This document shows, piece by piece, positions 11,056 to 23,200 of a stretch of DNA of 64,000 nt. Positions within the stretch are counted from its first letter, which is position 1. Each line of letters opens with the position of its first letter. The notes below the pieces were generated by a model. It made no database searches, was not told where the DNA came from, and saw only the letters and a list, made by a program, of their open reading frames with translations. The position numbers and the translations under genes were made by a program. The DNA comes from Anniella stebbinsi (Eukaryota > Chordata > Lepidosauria > Squamata > Anniellidae). The DNA lies in NCBI GenBank assembly GCA_029215795.1, contig JARDYH010000002.1:300111973-300175972 (forward strand). Reading direction: 5' to 3'.

Positions 11056-11176
11056 CTCTGGGGTTAGCAACCAGATTAATTGGGCTGCAACTGCCATAAT
11101 CCCTGACCATTGCTGGCTGGGGTTTATGGGCATTGTAGTCCCTCACAACTGGAAGGAACCTGGTTGCCTTACCCTG
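11056..11176. mobile_element. hAT-like MITE of the GGGTTAGCAACC family
   Basis: Ends 'ctggggttagcaacc' and inverted 'ggttgccttaccctg', with 'attgtagtccctcacaact' inside. It is a diverged copy of the family best preserved at 35328-35461. No clear target duplication survives. Confidence 0.65.
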
Positions 11177-12960
11177 TTTTTGTCTACATTCTTTACATTT
11201 AACCCAATGGTCTGCACTAACCTCATAATACACATATTGGTTTGACTCTTCGTTCAGAATAAACAAAGAAAGAGAATTATGAAGAGGAAGCTAATTAGAG
11301 TTTGGCATATGTGGCTCTGGTGGCAATGCAGGCTTGGCATTTATAATGGTCAGGGAAACATTCTATCATAATCCTGTCCCATCCTGCCCCATCTCTGATA
11401 AAGAAAAACCCTCTCTTCCAGAAATTGTAGCGATACTCCTCTGGCAGCTTTAGACTGGGGCTGCAAACCCCAACCATGTTAGAGATGCAGTCATAGGACC
11501 ACAAATCTTGCACAACATGCTAAGCTTCCTGAGAAACAACAAAACAAGCCATCTTAAGGAGCAATCCTAGGGACACAGGAGTCTGGGTCTGGGTCAGAAA
11601 CAGGATTCTGCCTTCAGAGCTCAGAAATCACGCTCCTCGCATCCTTCTGCACAAGCCAGCACAGTTATGGCTACGTCTCTGTGCTCAGAAACAGAGTGTG
11701 GAGATAGGCAAAGGGGACAATCCTGTGGATGGGGAAGTGGGGTAGACTGGGATGGTGGCAGCCCCAGCCTCCTTCCTTCCCTCTCCGAATCTGCGCTTTT
11801 GGGTGAATTCACCCATCTAGCAGAAATGCAGGCCAGGTGGAGTGTGGAGGCAAAGCTCTCCAGCTGTCCTGCACTGGATACTTGGCAACCTCTGAGTTCA
11901 GAGGCTGCCAACAATCTTCATAGTATTGTCCCATTACACCCCCCCCCCCCACACACACACACACAAGCCTCTTGCCCTTATACCACAAGATCTAGAATTA
12001 AGGGATTTTGGAGTTTGCAATGACACGCACTCAACTACAAATGGAGTACATGCCCTGAAAGTTCTTAAAAAGAACAAAAACAAAAAGGTCTCCTCCTCCT
12101 GCACTTGTTTCTAATCTTATCAACTGAAGAACAGTTGTGTATATAGTTGAGTATGTATTTAACTGCTATTTAATGGAGTTCAACGAAAGCAGAAGGCAAA
12201 CCATGAAGAGCATATACTTACAATACATTGTCAATACCTTAACCATAGTTAAGGGATTTGATGTGGGACAAGGGACTATGTACTCTTTCCCTCCAGCACT
12301 TCCTCTATCTAGCAAACAGTTTAACTCATGCCATGGGTAAACCTTACTTAGTGCTAACTATGGTTTGTTCTTATCAAGGAATGTGGAATCAGCTTCAAAC
12401 CTCAGTTCCAAATTCTGCTTGAAAACAAAGGAGGTTCCAATATTACCCTTTATCAGAGAGAGGCTGAAAAGGGGTTATATGGTGATGGATACAAGAGCAT
12501 TATGTCTTTATAGTTTCAAAGTGAACCACAATGTATAAACAATATCATTTAAGATTTTTTTAAAAAAAAAAATACAGTAGATAAGACATGGTTCAATGCT
12601 TATAGACATCAAACATCCAGAGGATCAAGAGGCTGCTGACAACGTATTATGAACAAAGAGCAGATGATTTTTATACATAGTTTTAATCTATGAACAATGA
12701 GTTAAATGGGAAACAGGTAATTCATTACATCTTTGACCACATTAACATGTGATTTTTATCTGAAAACGTATTGAAAAGATTTATATTCCAAGATCAAAGT
12801 GATTTGCATTTTTAAAAATTGTTTCTATAGTGAAGAAACTAGAAGGAACCATAAAGAGAGGTGGAAGGGTTACCCCACCCCATGGCAAATCATTATATTG
12901 TTCCCTAGTAGTACATATTACTCATTTCAGGTTTGCTGAAATGGAATTTGCAAGTATATT
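11177..12960. other. Unassigned; GC-richer patch 11600-11930
   Basis: The patch carries opposed open frames of 118 codons (+, 11667-12023) and 97 codons (-, 11621-11914) without recognisable domains. A poly(C)-(AC)n tract lies at 11939-11966. No splice or promoter context supports a gene. Confidence 0.4.
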
Positions 12961-12963
12961 TTA

Positions 12964-13215
12964 GCTCAGGGGTGAGCAAACTTTGGCCCAGGGGCTGCAA
13001 GTGGCCTGCCATGACCATTTGTGTGGTCCCAACCTTGTCCCTGCCACCCCATAAACCCAGCAATTCTGTTGGGAAACAAAATGGGCAGGAAGTGTGTGCT
13101 TTGTTTCTCAGAATTGAACTCCCACCAATCTGCCAAAGCAGCAGAACTGCTGAGATTTCAGTGGTGGGCATTTCCTGTGACAATGGAGAGTTCTGCCATC
13201 CATAGGGTTCTGGGA
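12964..13215. mobile_element. Possible hAT-like element, one end visible
   Basis: 'caggggtgagcaaactttgg' followed by a CCC-rich stretch matches the style of hAT (Charlie-like) terminal sequence. The opposite end was not found; the right coordinate is a guess. Three overlapping open frames here (66-109 codons) show no domain. Confidence 0.4.
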
Positions 13216-13361
13216 ATATAGCCCCCTCACTCAAAATGTATCTTAATCATGCTCATGACAATAACAGAACTGTGGAAATGTCATATTAATGATACTGGGA
13301 GTGGTATCATTGTACCAATGGTATAAAATGTCATATTAATGATCCTGCAGACTTGGAGGTC

Positions 13362-13620
13362 ATTCAATTCATTCATTCATTACACTTCTATACCACTCTG
13401 GGTGGTTCACAGCATGATAAAAGACAATGCAAAACCTTTAACATTTAGAAATTTAAAACAGTTGAAAAAGAATCTAAAAACAACTGAAATAAAACAACCA
13501 GGACCTGAAAAGAAGCTTAAGAGTCCATCATATGCTGTCAAACGTTTCCTTCCTCAGACCAAACCCACTGAAAGGGAGCTACCTGATGTACTGGGCCTGA
13601 AGCCAGCAAGGAGTCTCTAG
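13362..13620 (-). mobile_element. LINE 3' UTR and tail (L2/CR1 type)
   Basis: Reads into an ATTC-rich tail at the low-coordinate side, then 'ctataccactctgggtggtt' and 'cagcatgataaaagacaatg', which correspond to the reverse complement of L2-type 3' ends seen at 30.8 and 37.7 kb. The plus-strand open frame across it (13339-13620) is a shadow. Confidence 0.6.
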
Positions 13621-13695
13621 CTAGCCCTTTGTAGAATTACAGATATTAAGCAAAATGTGGAGGGACCATATTAACTCATCAATCAAACTTTCTGC

Positions 13696-14440
13696 TAGCG
13701 ATATCGGAGAAATCTGCAACTGATTCAAATGAGTTCAGATCTGTATGAATCCAGTCCACGTATTCCACAGTGGACCAGTTTTCTCAGGCTGTGTTTGGAC
13801 AACACAGTAGTCAATGGTGGGTTAATAGTCAACTCCATGGTTGATTATTCAGGGGTTACTCCCCATACAACATGATTGTAATCAACCATGGTGTGGATTA
13901 AGGCCAGCATCGAGTTGACTATTAGTCAATGGTTTGTTTGATTGACCCTCCACAGCCCTCTCTCTCCCCCTCAGTCCTCCCACTGGTATCCCATTAGCCA
14001 TTGTGAGTATCTGCCGGCTGGATTAGAATGGCAGCTGCTGCTTTGGTACCTATTGCCAGGGGACTCTGTAATCGCTGAAAATAACCGACTGTGTGCGACA
14101 AAATAGTCAATGGTGCCTGACATATGACATGATAACCAACAGTTGTTCAAATAATCAACTCTGCACAGCGTTGGTTATTTCAGCCGAATAACAACCTTGG
14201 TGTGAAAAAGTTCCAACAGATGACACAATAACCACCCGTTGACTATTTAACCCACCGTTAACTATTTTACCCATCATTGGTTATTTTGTCGTCCGAACCC
14301 AGTCTCCAAGTCAAGTGGATTCTATGGATTTGTGGACTGATTTCTCACTTTCATTGCGTGCCTGTGAGCAAATTCACATTAGCACTAATTTGCATAAGAG
14401 CAAGTGCACATTAACTAATGCAGTTAAATACATTTGAGCA
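13696..14440. mobile_element. Old hAT-like MITE split by another MITE
   Basis: Left part (13696-13780) and right part (14303-14440) align in order with the 39947-40316 element: 'aaatctgcaa', 'tgaatccagtcc', 'attccacag', then 'ccaagtcaagtggattct' and 'atggatttgtgg'. The missing middle is explained by the 514-bp insertion at 13789-14302. The right end is lost where an L2 tail begins. Confidence 0.65.
13789..14302. mobile_element. 514-bp MITE with TTCGGACGACAAAAT-type ends, nested
   Basis: Left end CTGTGTTTGGACAACACAGT and inverted right end CTGGGTTCGGACGACAAAAT are clearly related, and both continue into CAATGNTGGGT. TCTCCAAG (14303-14310) after it resembles TTCTCAGG (13781-13788) before it, a possible eroded 8-bp duplication. 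The interior is a mosaic of short inverted modules ('ggttgatta', 'tcaaccat'). It lies inside an older hAT-like MITE and is therefore younger than it. A second copy lies at 32.6 kb. Confidence 0.75.
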
Positions 14441-14441
14441 A

Positions 14442-14500
14442 ACTGCCCAGAGAGCTTTGGCTATGGAGCAGTATAGAAATGTAATAAATAATAAAAAAAT
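14442..14500 (+). mobile_element. ~60-bp L2 3' tail
   Basis: 'gcccagagagctttggctat' plus 'ggagcagtatagaaatgtaa' and a TAAATAATAAA tail match the L2 terminus at 47.44-47.49 kb almost base for base. Nothing upstream is LINE-like. Confidence 0.75.
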
Positions 14501-15499
14501 GAATTTGTTCTATCATCTGTTTGACAGCCCTTCAAGTATTAGAATATAGATATCATATTGCATCTTAATAGTATTTTCTCCAGACTAAATATGCAGAATT
14601 CCTTCAACTTGGTCTCTTGACCCTCACCATCTTTATCACTCCCCCCCCACACACACACACAGCCATTGTGCTAGTATTGCACTGTTAGAGTAGCTAGTCC
14701 TATGACCTGACACATAACTCCTGGAAACCATAAGAAGGGTCCTAGAAAAGGCATCGGAGCAGAACAGGTGTTCTCAAACCGATAGCAGAACTTTAAGCAA
14801 GTACAGTAGCCAACACAGGTCATCCTATATTAATAGAACATCTGGCCTTAAACTAGATATACTATCAGTCTGTGTAGAGGCTACTGCATATACTACTTTT
14901 CCCCAAGTTATATCAAGTATTTTATCTGAAAACACATTTTTGCTTTAAGATTTTAAAGCTGAAATGGAGAGCACAACTAAGGGGGCATGGACAGTGTTCC
15001 TTAAAACTTAAGATAGCACTTATGTAACTTAGTAATTCAGTTCTATTTAATTAGGAGGCATGACATACAATACTACAAAGGACCCTCATTTCAGAATATT
15101 ATGATGAATTCAAATATGAGCCACCCTGCCCTGAATTAGCAATTTACTAAGGGGGGGGGGGAGAATCTTAATGATGCCCAGGGAGTGCCAACAAGTTTAA
15201 GTAGAGAGTTATTTTTGTTAATGGAATTCTAACTGATTCAGTTTGAATTAGAAGGATGGGAGAATCTTTTACTTTGGTTTTCTAAAGCAAATATTTGGCA
15301 TTTTCATCTTCCAGGGCTTAACATGCAATCTGTCATGAAACAAAAACAAAACAAACAGAAAAAGCCCCCCAACTCATTTATGTTCATGTGGGAAAATAGT
15401 ATGTTTCCAACTGGAATCAGGTATTAGTAGATGCTGTTCTGCTGCTCTGCAAAGTACATCATAAACTGTAATGCATGCACACAATGAACATTAACTACT
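14501..15499. other. Unassigned AT-rich sequence
   Basis: Contains a C-run plus (AC)n near 14641-14662 and a poly(G) run near 15150-15161. No gene recognised. Confidence 0.5.
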
Positions 15500-15726
15500 T
15501 CATCATCATTTGTTATATTTATAACCTGCCATTTCCCCCAAGGAGCTCAAGGTGGTGTACGTAACCCTCCTCCATTTCATTCTCATAACAACCATGTAAG
15601 GTAGGTTAGGATAAGCGTTAGTGACTGGCCCAAAGCCACCCAGTGAGCTTCATGGCTGAGTGGAACTTGAACCCAGAACTCTCCAAATTTCAGTCCAATA
15701 TTCTAACCACTACATTACACTGGCTC
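15500..15726 (-). mobile_element. tRNA-derived, MIR-like SINE with LINE-type tail
   Basis: On the minus strand the element starts near 15726 and carries a polymerase III box B-like GGGTTCAAGTTCCACT (around 15662-15677). Its middle has MIR-style text ('gggccagtcac', 'cttacatggttgttatgaga'). Its 3' part ('caccttgagctccttggggg', 'ataaatataacaaatg') is like an L2-type tail. This arrangement is that of a CORE/MIR-like SINE mobilised by an L2-clade LINE. Confidence 0.75.
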
Positions 15727-16375
15727 TCTCCTAAGCCTTATGCAGAAGTTCACCCACCCACACATGCACACACTTAGAATTGGAGGAGCGGGAGAGTGAG
15801 GGAAATGTTGGTCCTCTATCACTTCCTCATTACCCATCCCTGTAGACTTCCAGATGTCTGGGGTTGAACATCTGCAGTGGGGAGTCTGTTCTATTGATGC
15901 AAGCTCCTCACAGGATTTAGAATCCTGCAAAATCAGGGTTCTAAATCACAGAAGGAACCCACATGATTAGAGACGGCTCGCTGCTGGAGAAGTTACTCTT
16001 CCAATGCATGGAGAGCAGTGGTGACATGGAACAAGGATGTGATGGAGTGTGCAGGGCCAACTATTCTAACTGCATAAGGACCAGGAAGGCAACTTCTGAG
16101 TAGGGCTATAGAGCCCTAACAGTCTGCAGTGGCAGTAGTTTTCATGGAAAGTAGTGGTCACAGAATTTGGCAAGGTAATTTTAAAACTTTCTGCAATGTT
16201 ATCATATCAAGTTATAAGCACATTCCCCCATTTGCTGGATCCGTGCATTGTTACCCCCTCCCCCCAAATGCGTCTTTTTAGCACTTCCAGTGCCCAAGCA
16301 TTTCCACCAGTTGTTCGGTATTCAAAATATCCTTTGGAACAAAGCTGGCAGATTTTGTAGAATCCTGTTTAGGCC
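15727..16375. other. No recognised features
   Basis: Short open frames only; no repeat family recognised. Confidence 0.45.
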
Positions 16376-17312
16376 CATAATACATCCTGAATGCTGATGC
16401 ACTTTTTCAAACATTACAATATCCTACGTCTGGTGACAAGAACCGTACACAGTATCCCAAGTGTGGTTGCACCATACATTGGTATAAGAGTAGCATAATA
16501 TGAGTTGTTTTATTTTTAATTCCTTTCCTAATTATGCCTAATATGAAACTTCCTTTTACACACAAGATGCACACTGAGTTGACAGCGAACTGTCCACCAC
16601 AACCCCAAGATCTCTCTCTTGGTCAGTCAACACTAGTTCAGATCCTATCAATGCATCTATGAAATTGGGATTTTTTTTGCCCCAACATGCATAATTTTAC
16701 ACCTATTTATTGACAGCATTTATATACCACTCCACCTTTAGACAGCTTTCGAAGCGGTGAACATTAAAAAATAAAAGTATGAGAATATAAAAGAATAAAT
16801 CTCTATTTAAATAAATAATAAAAAAAAAAAACCTAAAAACACTTGCTTACACTGAACTGCATTTGCCATTTTTATGCCCATTCTCTGTTTGGAAAGAACC
16901 TCTTGGAGTTCTTCATCAGCCCTTTTTGTTTTAATCACCCCAGTAATTTGGTGTCATTAGCAAACTTGTCTACTTCACCCCTAATTCCAGATCATTTATG
17001 AACAAGCTGGCAAGCACTGGTCCCAATACTGATCCCTATGGAACCCCAATGTTTACATCCCTCCATTGGAAAATTTACCATTTATTCCTTCTCTCTGCTT
17101 TCTGTTCTTTGACTAGTTACTGACCCCCCCTCTCATTCTATTACTGCTATGTTTTACTCAGGAGTCTCTGATAAGGGACTTTGACAAAAGCTTTTTGGAA
17201 GTCCAAGTAAACAATGTCTACTGGACCAACCCTATCCACAAGTTTATTGACACTCTCAAAGAAACTCTAAAAGATTAGTGATACAGGACTTACCTTTGCA
17301 GCAGTCCTTAGT
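16376..17312 (-). mobile_element. CR1 LINE reverse-transcriptase fossil, split
   Basis: On the minus strand this matches the amniote CR1 reverse-transcriptase region as I recall it: a VDIVYLDFQKAFDKVP-like segment (near 17170-17230), a LFINDLE/FADDTKLF-like region (16930-17010) and a downstream VMHIGAKNPNF-like segment (16660-16700). It is full of stops and indels. A 136-bp L2-type tail (16703-16838) interrupts it. The family is inferred from recall, not alignment. Confidence 0.75.
16703..16838 (-). mobile_element. L2-type 3' end nested in the CR1 fossil
   Basis: The inserted piece reads on the minus strand 'caccgcttcgaaagctgtct' then 'ggagtggtatataaatgctg' and ends in a CAATAAATAG tail, the style of L2 3' ends. 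CR1 text resumes on both sides ('ataattttacac' | 'acttgcttac'). A short ACAC on each side could be a residual duplication. The insertion is younger than the CR1 copy. Confidence 0.6.
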
Positions 17313-20300
17313 TGCTTCACACACATTATCTAAAATATTCATAAAGAAGCATTGAAAGTCCAAAACCATAAATCACTATTGATCACCTTGCCCCACCACA
17401 ATATTTTACACAGCATACAACCTTTCAAACTCTCTGACATACAAAGGAACTGGTGATGGCTTGTAGAATAACTGCATTAGGAAAGGATTAAATAACTTCT
17501 TTCAAAATTAGAATATCAATGGCTATAAAATAAAATGACCAGGGAACAGGCTTAAAGCTTGGTTGGATTGCAGACTCAACTGTCCTGGAATGGAGCAAGC
17601 CTTGATTATTGCTCTGCGGTGATTGTTGGAAACAGGATACTGGGCTGATCAGACCATTGCCTGACACACAGCTCTGCCATCACACTGCCATTAATCTCTT
17701 AAATGCTTTCAACAATAATAGATAATTAACAAGGTAATGATACACAACCCTCTTTCCAAGTAAGGAATCTACATGCTTCCACCATCTAGCCATTACCAAA
17801 GAGTATAGTTGTTTTCCCCCCAGGCTATGTAACCCACAACGTTTTAACACGCAGAGGCTCTTAGCCTTTGAAATTGTCTAGGGACCTGCTGCTATTCCCA
17901 AATGGCCCATCAACTGCTGGCTGTCTGCTTGCCCAGCCCTATTGCAACTCTCATTCCACATTCTTCCTTTGGCATAAAAGAAAGAAATGGGGGGGGGGGG
18001 GGAGAGAAACACAGTTCAGGCCATTCTTTTTTTGCTTTGTGTTTAACTCAAACTCTTGTCTCCTCCTTTCCCTATTCACAAGGACTAACAACAGGAGCAA
18101 GCGGAAGCAGGTCACTAAGTGTTTGGCTGTTTCTTTCTAGAATTGCTGTGCAGAGGGCCACACGTGAACATTTTGACTGCTACAGAGTGTAGTGTCGATT
18201 TATAAATGCAAAAGCTGCATTTTGGCTACATGACCCAAGAGAATCTGGGAGAAGCAAACAATACCCACTTCCTTTTCGCTACTACCAGAATACTTTTGTT
18301 CTTTTACTATAAAGAATAAATTTAGTTTTAAAATTTTAAAGCAGCAAAAATGAATCTAATGAACAGTAGCATCCTACATACACCTTCTACTAAAAACTAT
18401 TGAACTATTCATTACCCCTCCACAATACCACATTCTTGCCCAAGGCTTAAGTTGAGCAAGAGGTCAGGCTCAGGAAGCCAGCCAGACCTATCTTAGAAAA
18501 GGAAGAATTCACAGAGAGATTGCATCTGAGTATGGACAGAGTATCTTTCCTCTCACCACTGTGTTAACACATCCGGGAAAGGGGAGGTGCTTTTAGAGCA
18601 GAGGGTACAACCCCCAGGGAGGGTTAAACCCCATTACCTCTCATCGTAAAAACTAAGGTCAGATTCAGAGCAAATCAGGGAGCCAGTGTAGAGTTGGGAG
18701 ATCAGTAAATTTTCAGTTTGCATTAGAAATTTTTCAGATGTTCTCGAGAATGATCTAATTTACTGTGTTTACTTTACTTGTATTTAGAATACAAAGATAA
18801 AAAGTACACTCTATTATTTTTTGTCTCAACACACAAGTATTTGAAGGAGAAAAATTAAGGACACAGTGTAAATTTAAGAGAACCCCCTCAAGATACTGAA
18901 AACTGTGACAAACCAATAAAAGCTATGTTGACAATCACTCATCTATTTCCAGAGTTCAATTCCCATCCCCTGAGGTTGATAAGGCACCTCCAGCTTCGTT
19001 GTCATTATTTTTAGTACCATTTTATACCGTCTTATCTCGCATGCTTGCTAGAGCTAACCACCAGAAAATATTAATCATAACTTTGAAACTGCCAGTCTTC
19101 TCTAATAATGTATTTGCAATTGGCACCTATTTGTTACTAATGAACTCATGAAATAGAGTATTTTCTGCCCCCACATCTCTGGTTGACATATGGCAATCCC
19201 AATATTATTTCCTTCCAAATCTACTTATTACAGTCCATTACCAGATTTATGATATTTGTTTAGCGTTGTACCCACCCGATTCACAAACTTGTTAATGAAG
19301 CTGGACTAATGATGGCTGAAAACTAGAAACAAACAATGGTAACCTTCCCCAAGGACAAAATTACCTTTTGTTAATTTTCTGAGTTTCTTCAAGATAGGTG
19401 GAATGCATCATGAGACAAAGCTGGTATGGTCTATTATAAATAGGCACATGAGATATGTTAAAGCCAGAGGTGAGGGGAATGCCCACATTCTGAAGAGAGG
19501 CCAATTTAAATTTGTTTAGTAGTCTATAGTTCTCATATAGATTGAGGTGTTAAGTTGCCATACAGGGCCACTTTTAAGCCCCCCATCCCATGTGAAACAT
19601 GGGGTGGAACAGTCCCTTATGAGAGGGCTGTACCAACTACTACTACCAAATTATGCACATTTGAGTTAACCCTAAGGAAAGGCAAATGAAAACATAATGT
19701 GTGGCCATGGCCTTCGTGCTCCTACAATGAATTCCTCATGAGGTCAGGTGGCCCAATGTTTTGCTAAATGTATCATTAGTCATAAGGAAGTCCTTGGACT
19801 CTTGACATTGTCAATTTTCCGGTCTCTAATATGATAATTTTGGGAGAACGGTATTCTTTCAGGCATCAGTGTCCTCACAGTTAAAGATGCTGTGCAACAC
19901 TTCAAAAAGCCTGAAGTGATTCCAGTTCTCTCCATTATTACTAGCACAACAAACAGAACTGAAACATTCAAAGGGGAATGCTGCCAATTGGTCCACCTGT
20001 GGTTAATACACACTTGTTCCATTTTGCACAGCAAGATGAAAGAGCAGAAAGGATCAGACCAGAAGGTACTATAACAGTTGGTAGTAGCCAGGGCCTTGTG
20101 TGATCTGCAACTGCCTAGGCAAGAATGAAATTGGGTACTGGGCATAAATTCAACACCTTGAAAATCTGTCTCCGCTTCCACTGTTGTTTCCATGTGTTGA
20201 GTTATTGATTGTAATATGCCTTCTGGGCACAGACCAGTCATCTTGTACTCTGTCAAGCACCATCCACATTGACACTGCTGTGTCATCATCATAGACTTTA

Positions 20301-20935
20301 TTTAAAATAAAAAATAAAGAAGTACATTTCAAGGCTTTATGACAGCAAATAAATACTTGAAATTATGGCTGTGATGGGAAGGAGCTGATAGGATTTCCAG
20401 TAGCCAGAAGAAAGGGTTCCTCTTCCAAGCAGAACCACAATAAAGTATACAAAGGAAGCAAATATATATGTTTTTTCCATTTACATAGTTTATACAGATA
20501 GCAGAATGCAGGGGGTTTGACGAAGATTGTGTGTGTGTTGCTGTTGTTTTAAGTGTGTGTCCACTGGCCTAGTATCTTTTAATGTCCTGAGAAGCTAGGT
20601 AAAGCTTCTAGAACAGAAAGAGGTATCATCACATATCACTGCTTAAATCCTAACTTCCTTTGCATGCATGGGACCATTCCTTCTATGAATGGAATGGGGC
20701 TTTGCATCTCCCAGTTCCCCATGCATCTTGCTGCATCCCCATGAATTCATTCCTAAGGACTGGAGGATCGTTTGGTAGAGAATAGGGCATCGTGCAGGGG
20801 GATCTGCAGCAGGAAAAATGGGGTCTGCAGCAGGAAGAATGGAAAAAGGGGGAGTTGCACAAGGGAAGCTGCCTTTTGCCTGTGAAAGAGCACCTTAGGA
20901 TCTAAGCCAATATGTTGGATAACTGGATAATGTAA
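17313..20935. other. Mostly unassigned; SINE scrap near 17.6 kb and a 170-codon frame
   Basis: 17610-17680 ('ggaaacaggatactgggctg', 'atcagaccattgcctga') resembles the 3' region of the SINE-like repeat at 38.9 kb. Poly(G) lies at 17988-18002. A minus-strand frame 19780-20292 (170 codons) lacks any domain I recognise; such length is expected about once by chance in this window. No gene is called. Confidence 0.4.
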
Positions 20936-21683
20936 TAAGATTTTTTTTAAAAAAAAATCATTCATGTATGCATACCTTGCTTTTTTGTTAAACACATTCA
21001 AAGTGGCTTGCAAAAATTAAAATAGACAATAAATAAAAATATAAGCAAACAATACAAAATAATAATTAAAAGACAATAAAATCAGGCAATTTAAACAGCA
21101 GCCAGATAAAAATGACAAAACAACAAACTGTCAAAGACTAAAATGAAAAGTACACTTAATCAGGTTGTCAGCAGTTGCTTGAGACTAAAAGAGAAAGAAT
21201 ACAGTGAATCTCACTGGGATAATATTCCACAATCTTGTTTCCACTGCCGAAAATTCTTGGATGAAAGTACCTACCCATATGATGTAGGGGCGTGACCAGG
21301 GAGAACCTTTGACATTTGTCTTAATTGTTGTAAGAGTGCACAGTCCCCAAACCCTCTAGGGCTTTAAAGGCTAAACCTAGAATTATAAAATGAACCTGTG
21401 AATAATGTCAATATTGGAAAATTGGAGTAATATTCCAATCTTTGGGTTCCAAATAACATTCTTGCTGCTGCATTTTGGACCTATTTTCTTTGGCTTTACT
21501 TGCAAACACATAATTGGTAAGCCATAGACAGACCCTTAACAATAAAAGGGAGTGTTTTTGTTTTTCTATGCTGCCACAATATGAAAACAGGAAAAAAAAA
21601 ACGGGTCCAAGGTAGATAAAAGCAAAATGGAATCTCAATTTACGTGACAATGCCTCCAACTTGTTTGGTGTGTGGGATAGCAA
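20936..21683 (-). mobile_element. L2-like LINE, 3' portion
   Basis: The text 'agggctttaaaggctaaacc' (21358-21378) parallels 'agggctttaaaggtaataac' in the L2 copies at 38.1 and 55.0 kb, where it encodes KALHGLG on the minus strand. Farther upstream, minus-strand 21408-21683 ends a decayed thumb region. The 3' UTR reaches about 20940. Frames are broken throughout. Confidence 0.6.
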
Positions 21684-22664
21684 GTTATCAACTCAACATA
21701 AGGGAAAGAATTAGATTACACAACATTCATATGTGCAGGGGCTGCAGTTACCTTTCTGAGCAGAGCTTATAGCAGCTGAACTGTGCAACAGTCATTCAAG
21801 TGTTGCAACCTGTGTCACTGACAGCAGTATATGCTCTGCTTTCAAGGTAAAGATGAAATGCTATCAGTATCCTTACAATGCTAGCATTATTTCTTCTCTT
21901 TTTTAAACACTCCGAAGGAGCTATTGTTTTTGCATTGATTTCCTCCTATGGACTTAGGAGGAAATCACCCACCCCCACCAGAAAACCGAAAGTAAAATTT
22001 GAGAACTCCAGATTTCGTAAGATTATCCACAACAGAAAAGGACATTATTGTTAAAGGACAAATTACTTTGGTGTTTTTCACTGCTACCTACTTGGGTTCC
22101 TTGAAAAGTTATTTTCACATGTGTGTGTTTGTGTGAGCATATTTACATAATGTACAAACGTGTTCACATGCACGCACACAAACAGTCATACAGACACATT
22201 ATCTCCTACCTTGGACAGACTAGAGGTTGTTCTTAACTATAAACAATCTGCTTAACTGCTAACTGCTTTCTTAGTGGTAGTCTACTTTGTACTCAAGAGC
22301 TTAAAACAAAGATTAAAAAAATCACAAAGAATAACTATAAAATATAAGACCAGTTCAAATTATCAGAAGGCACATTAGCAAAGTCTGTACCACCCTAGAT
22401 ATACACATATGTACAAATCACTTGTCTGAAAGCACTTACTTTCAAAATCTCCTTGCACATTCAAAGCTAAAATGTCAACTCAGAAAAATGAAGCCATCAG
22501 CTTCCAGATGTGCTAATTCTACCTATGCAACAACATTTTAAAACACGTACACATTCAAACAGTGGTCTTCCGTTTACATTCCGAGTTGATGTGGATTCAT
22601 CATGAATTGCTGAATGCTTGTGCTGTCTCCAATATCAGGACTACAAACTGTCTTTAATAAATTT
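21684..22664. other. Unassigned AT-rich sequence
   Basis: Contains degenerate GT/CA alternations near 22118-22195. No gene or family recognised. Confidence 0.45.
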
Positions 22665-22704
<40 letters not shown>

Positions 22705-22765
22705 TATTAAAGCATTTGTATCCCACCCTATATTATTAGGATCTCAGGGCAGAGTAAATGTATAT
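22665..22765 (-). mobile_element. LINE 3' tail with (TTTC)n microsatellite
   Basis: (TTTC)n spans about 22666-22705. Next to it 'gcatttgtatcccaccctat' is the complement of a LINE terminus 'atagggtgggatacaaatgc'. On the minus strand the LINE end runs into (GAAA)n, so the microsatellite probably grew from the LINE tail. Confidence 0.65.
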
Positions 22766-23045
22766 TTATAGCAAGGCTGCAAGTTGCCACATTCATCCTC
22801 ACTTGGGAAAGAAACAACTCCCCCAAATTCAGGAGGCGATGCAGAGATATCTACAGCTGTGGTAGTGCTACAATGCTTCTTTCCTAAGGCTAGGAATAAA
22901 TTTGGAACATTATCTCCTGCACCAATTCCTGGCCCTCTAAGGACAAGTAGGAAAGTCGGCTTCCAAAAGTTATTTACAAGGTTTGTTTCCTGTTAGAGAA
23001 AATACTTGTTCTTCAAAACAGCAATGGAAGTTTAACTGGCTGAAT
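22766..23045. other. Unassigned
   Basis: No feature recognised. Confidence 0.4.
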
Positions 23046-23200
23046 AACAAGACAGATCACAGGCCCCTTCTAGCTCATTGTGACCTATACTGTTCCAGAT
23101 ATTTCTACCCTACCCAGAGATGTCAAGGACAGAACCTGGGATTTTTTTACATTCAAAGCATGTATTTTGCATTGGGCTATTATCTGACAATCTTCTGATT
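23046..23200 (-). mobile_element. tRNA-derived SINE (reptile type)
   Basis: On the minus strand it reads 'gcaaaatacatgctttgaat', then 'tcccaggttctgtccttgac' with a box B-like GGTTCTGTCC (about 23127-23137), then 'ctggaacagtataggtcaca'. I recognise this order (tRNA-like head, then 'ggactagatgg'-type body) from a widespread sauropsid tRNA-SINE. It is strongly diverged and its ends are eroded. Confidence 0.6.

Noticed and set aside
11621..12023. Opposed frames in a GC-richer patch as an exon
   Set aside because: No domain or exon boundaries, and the plus frame ends in a C/AC microsatellite.
19780..20292. 170-codon minus-strand open frame
   Set aside because: No domain, signal or membrane pattern was recognised, and no splice or codon support. 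About one frame this long is expected by chance in 64 kb of six-frame sequence.
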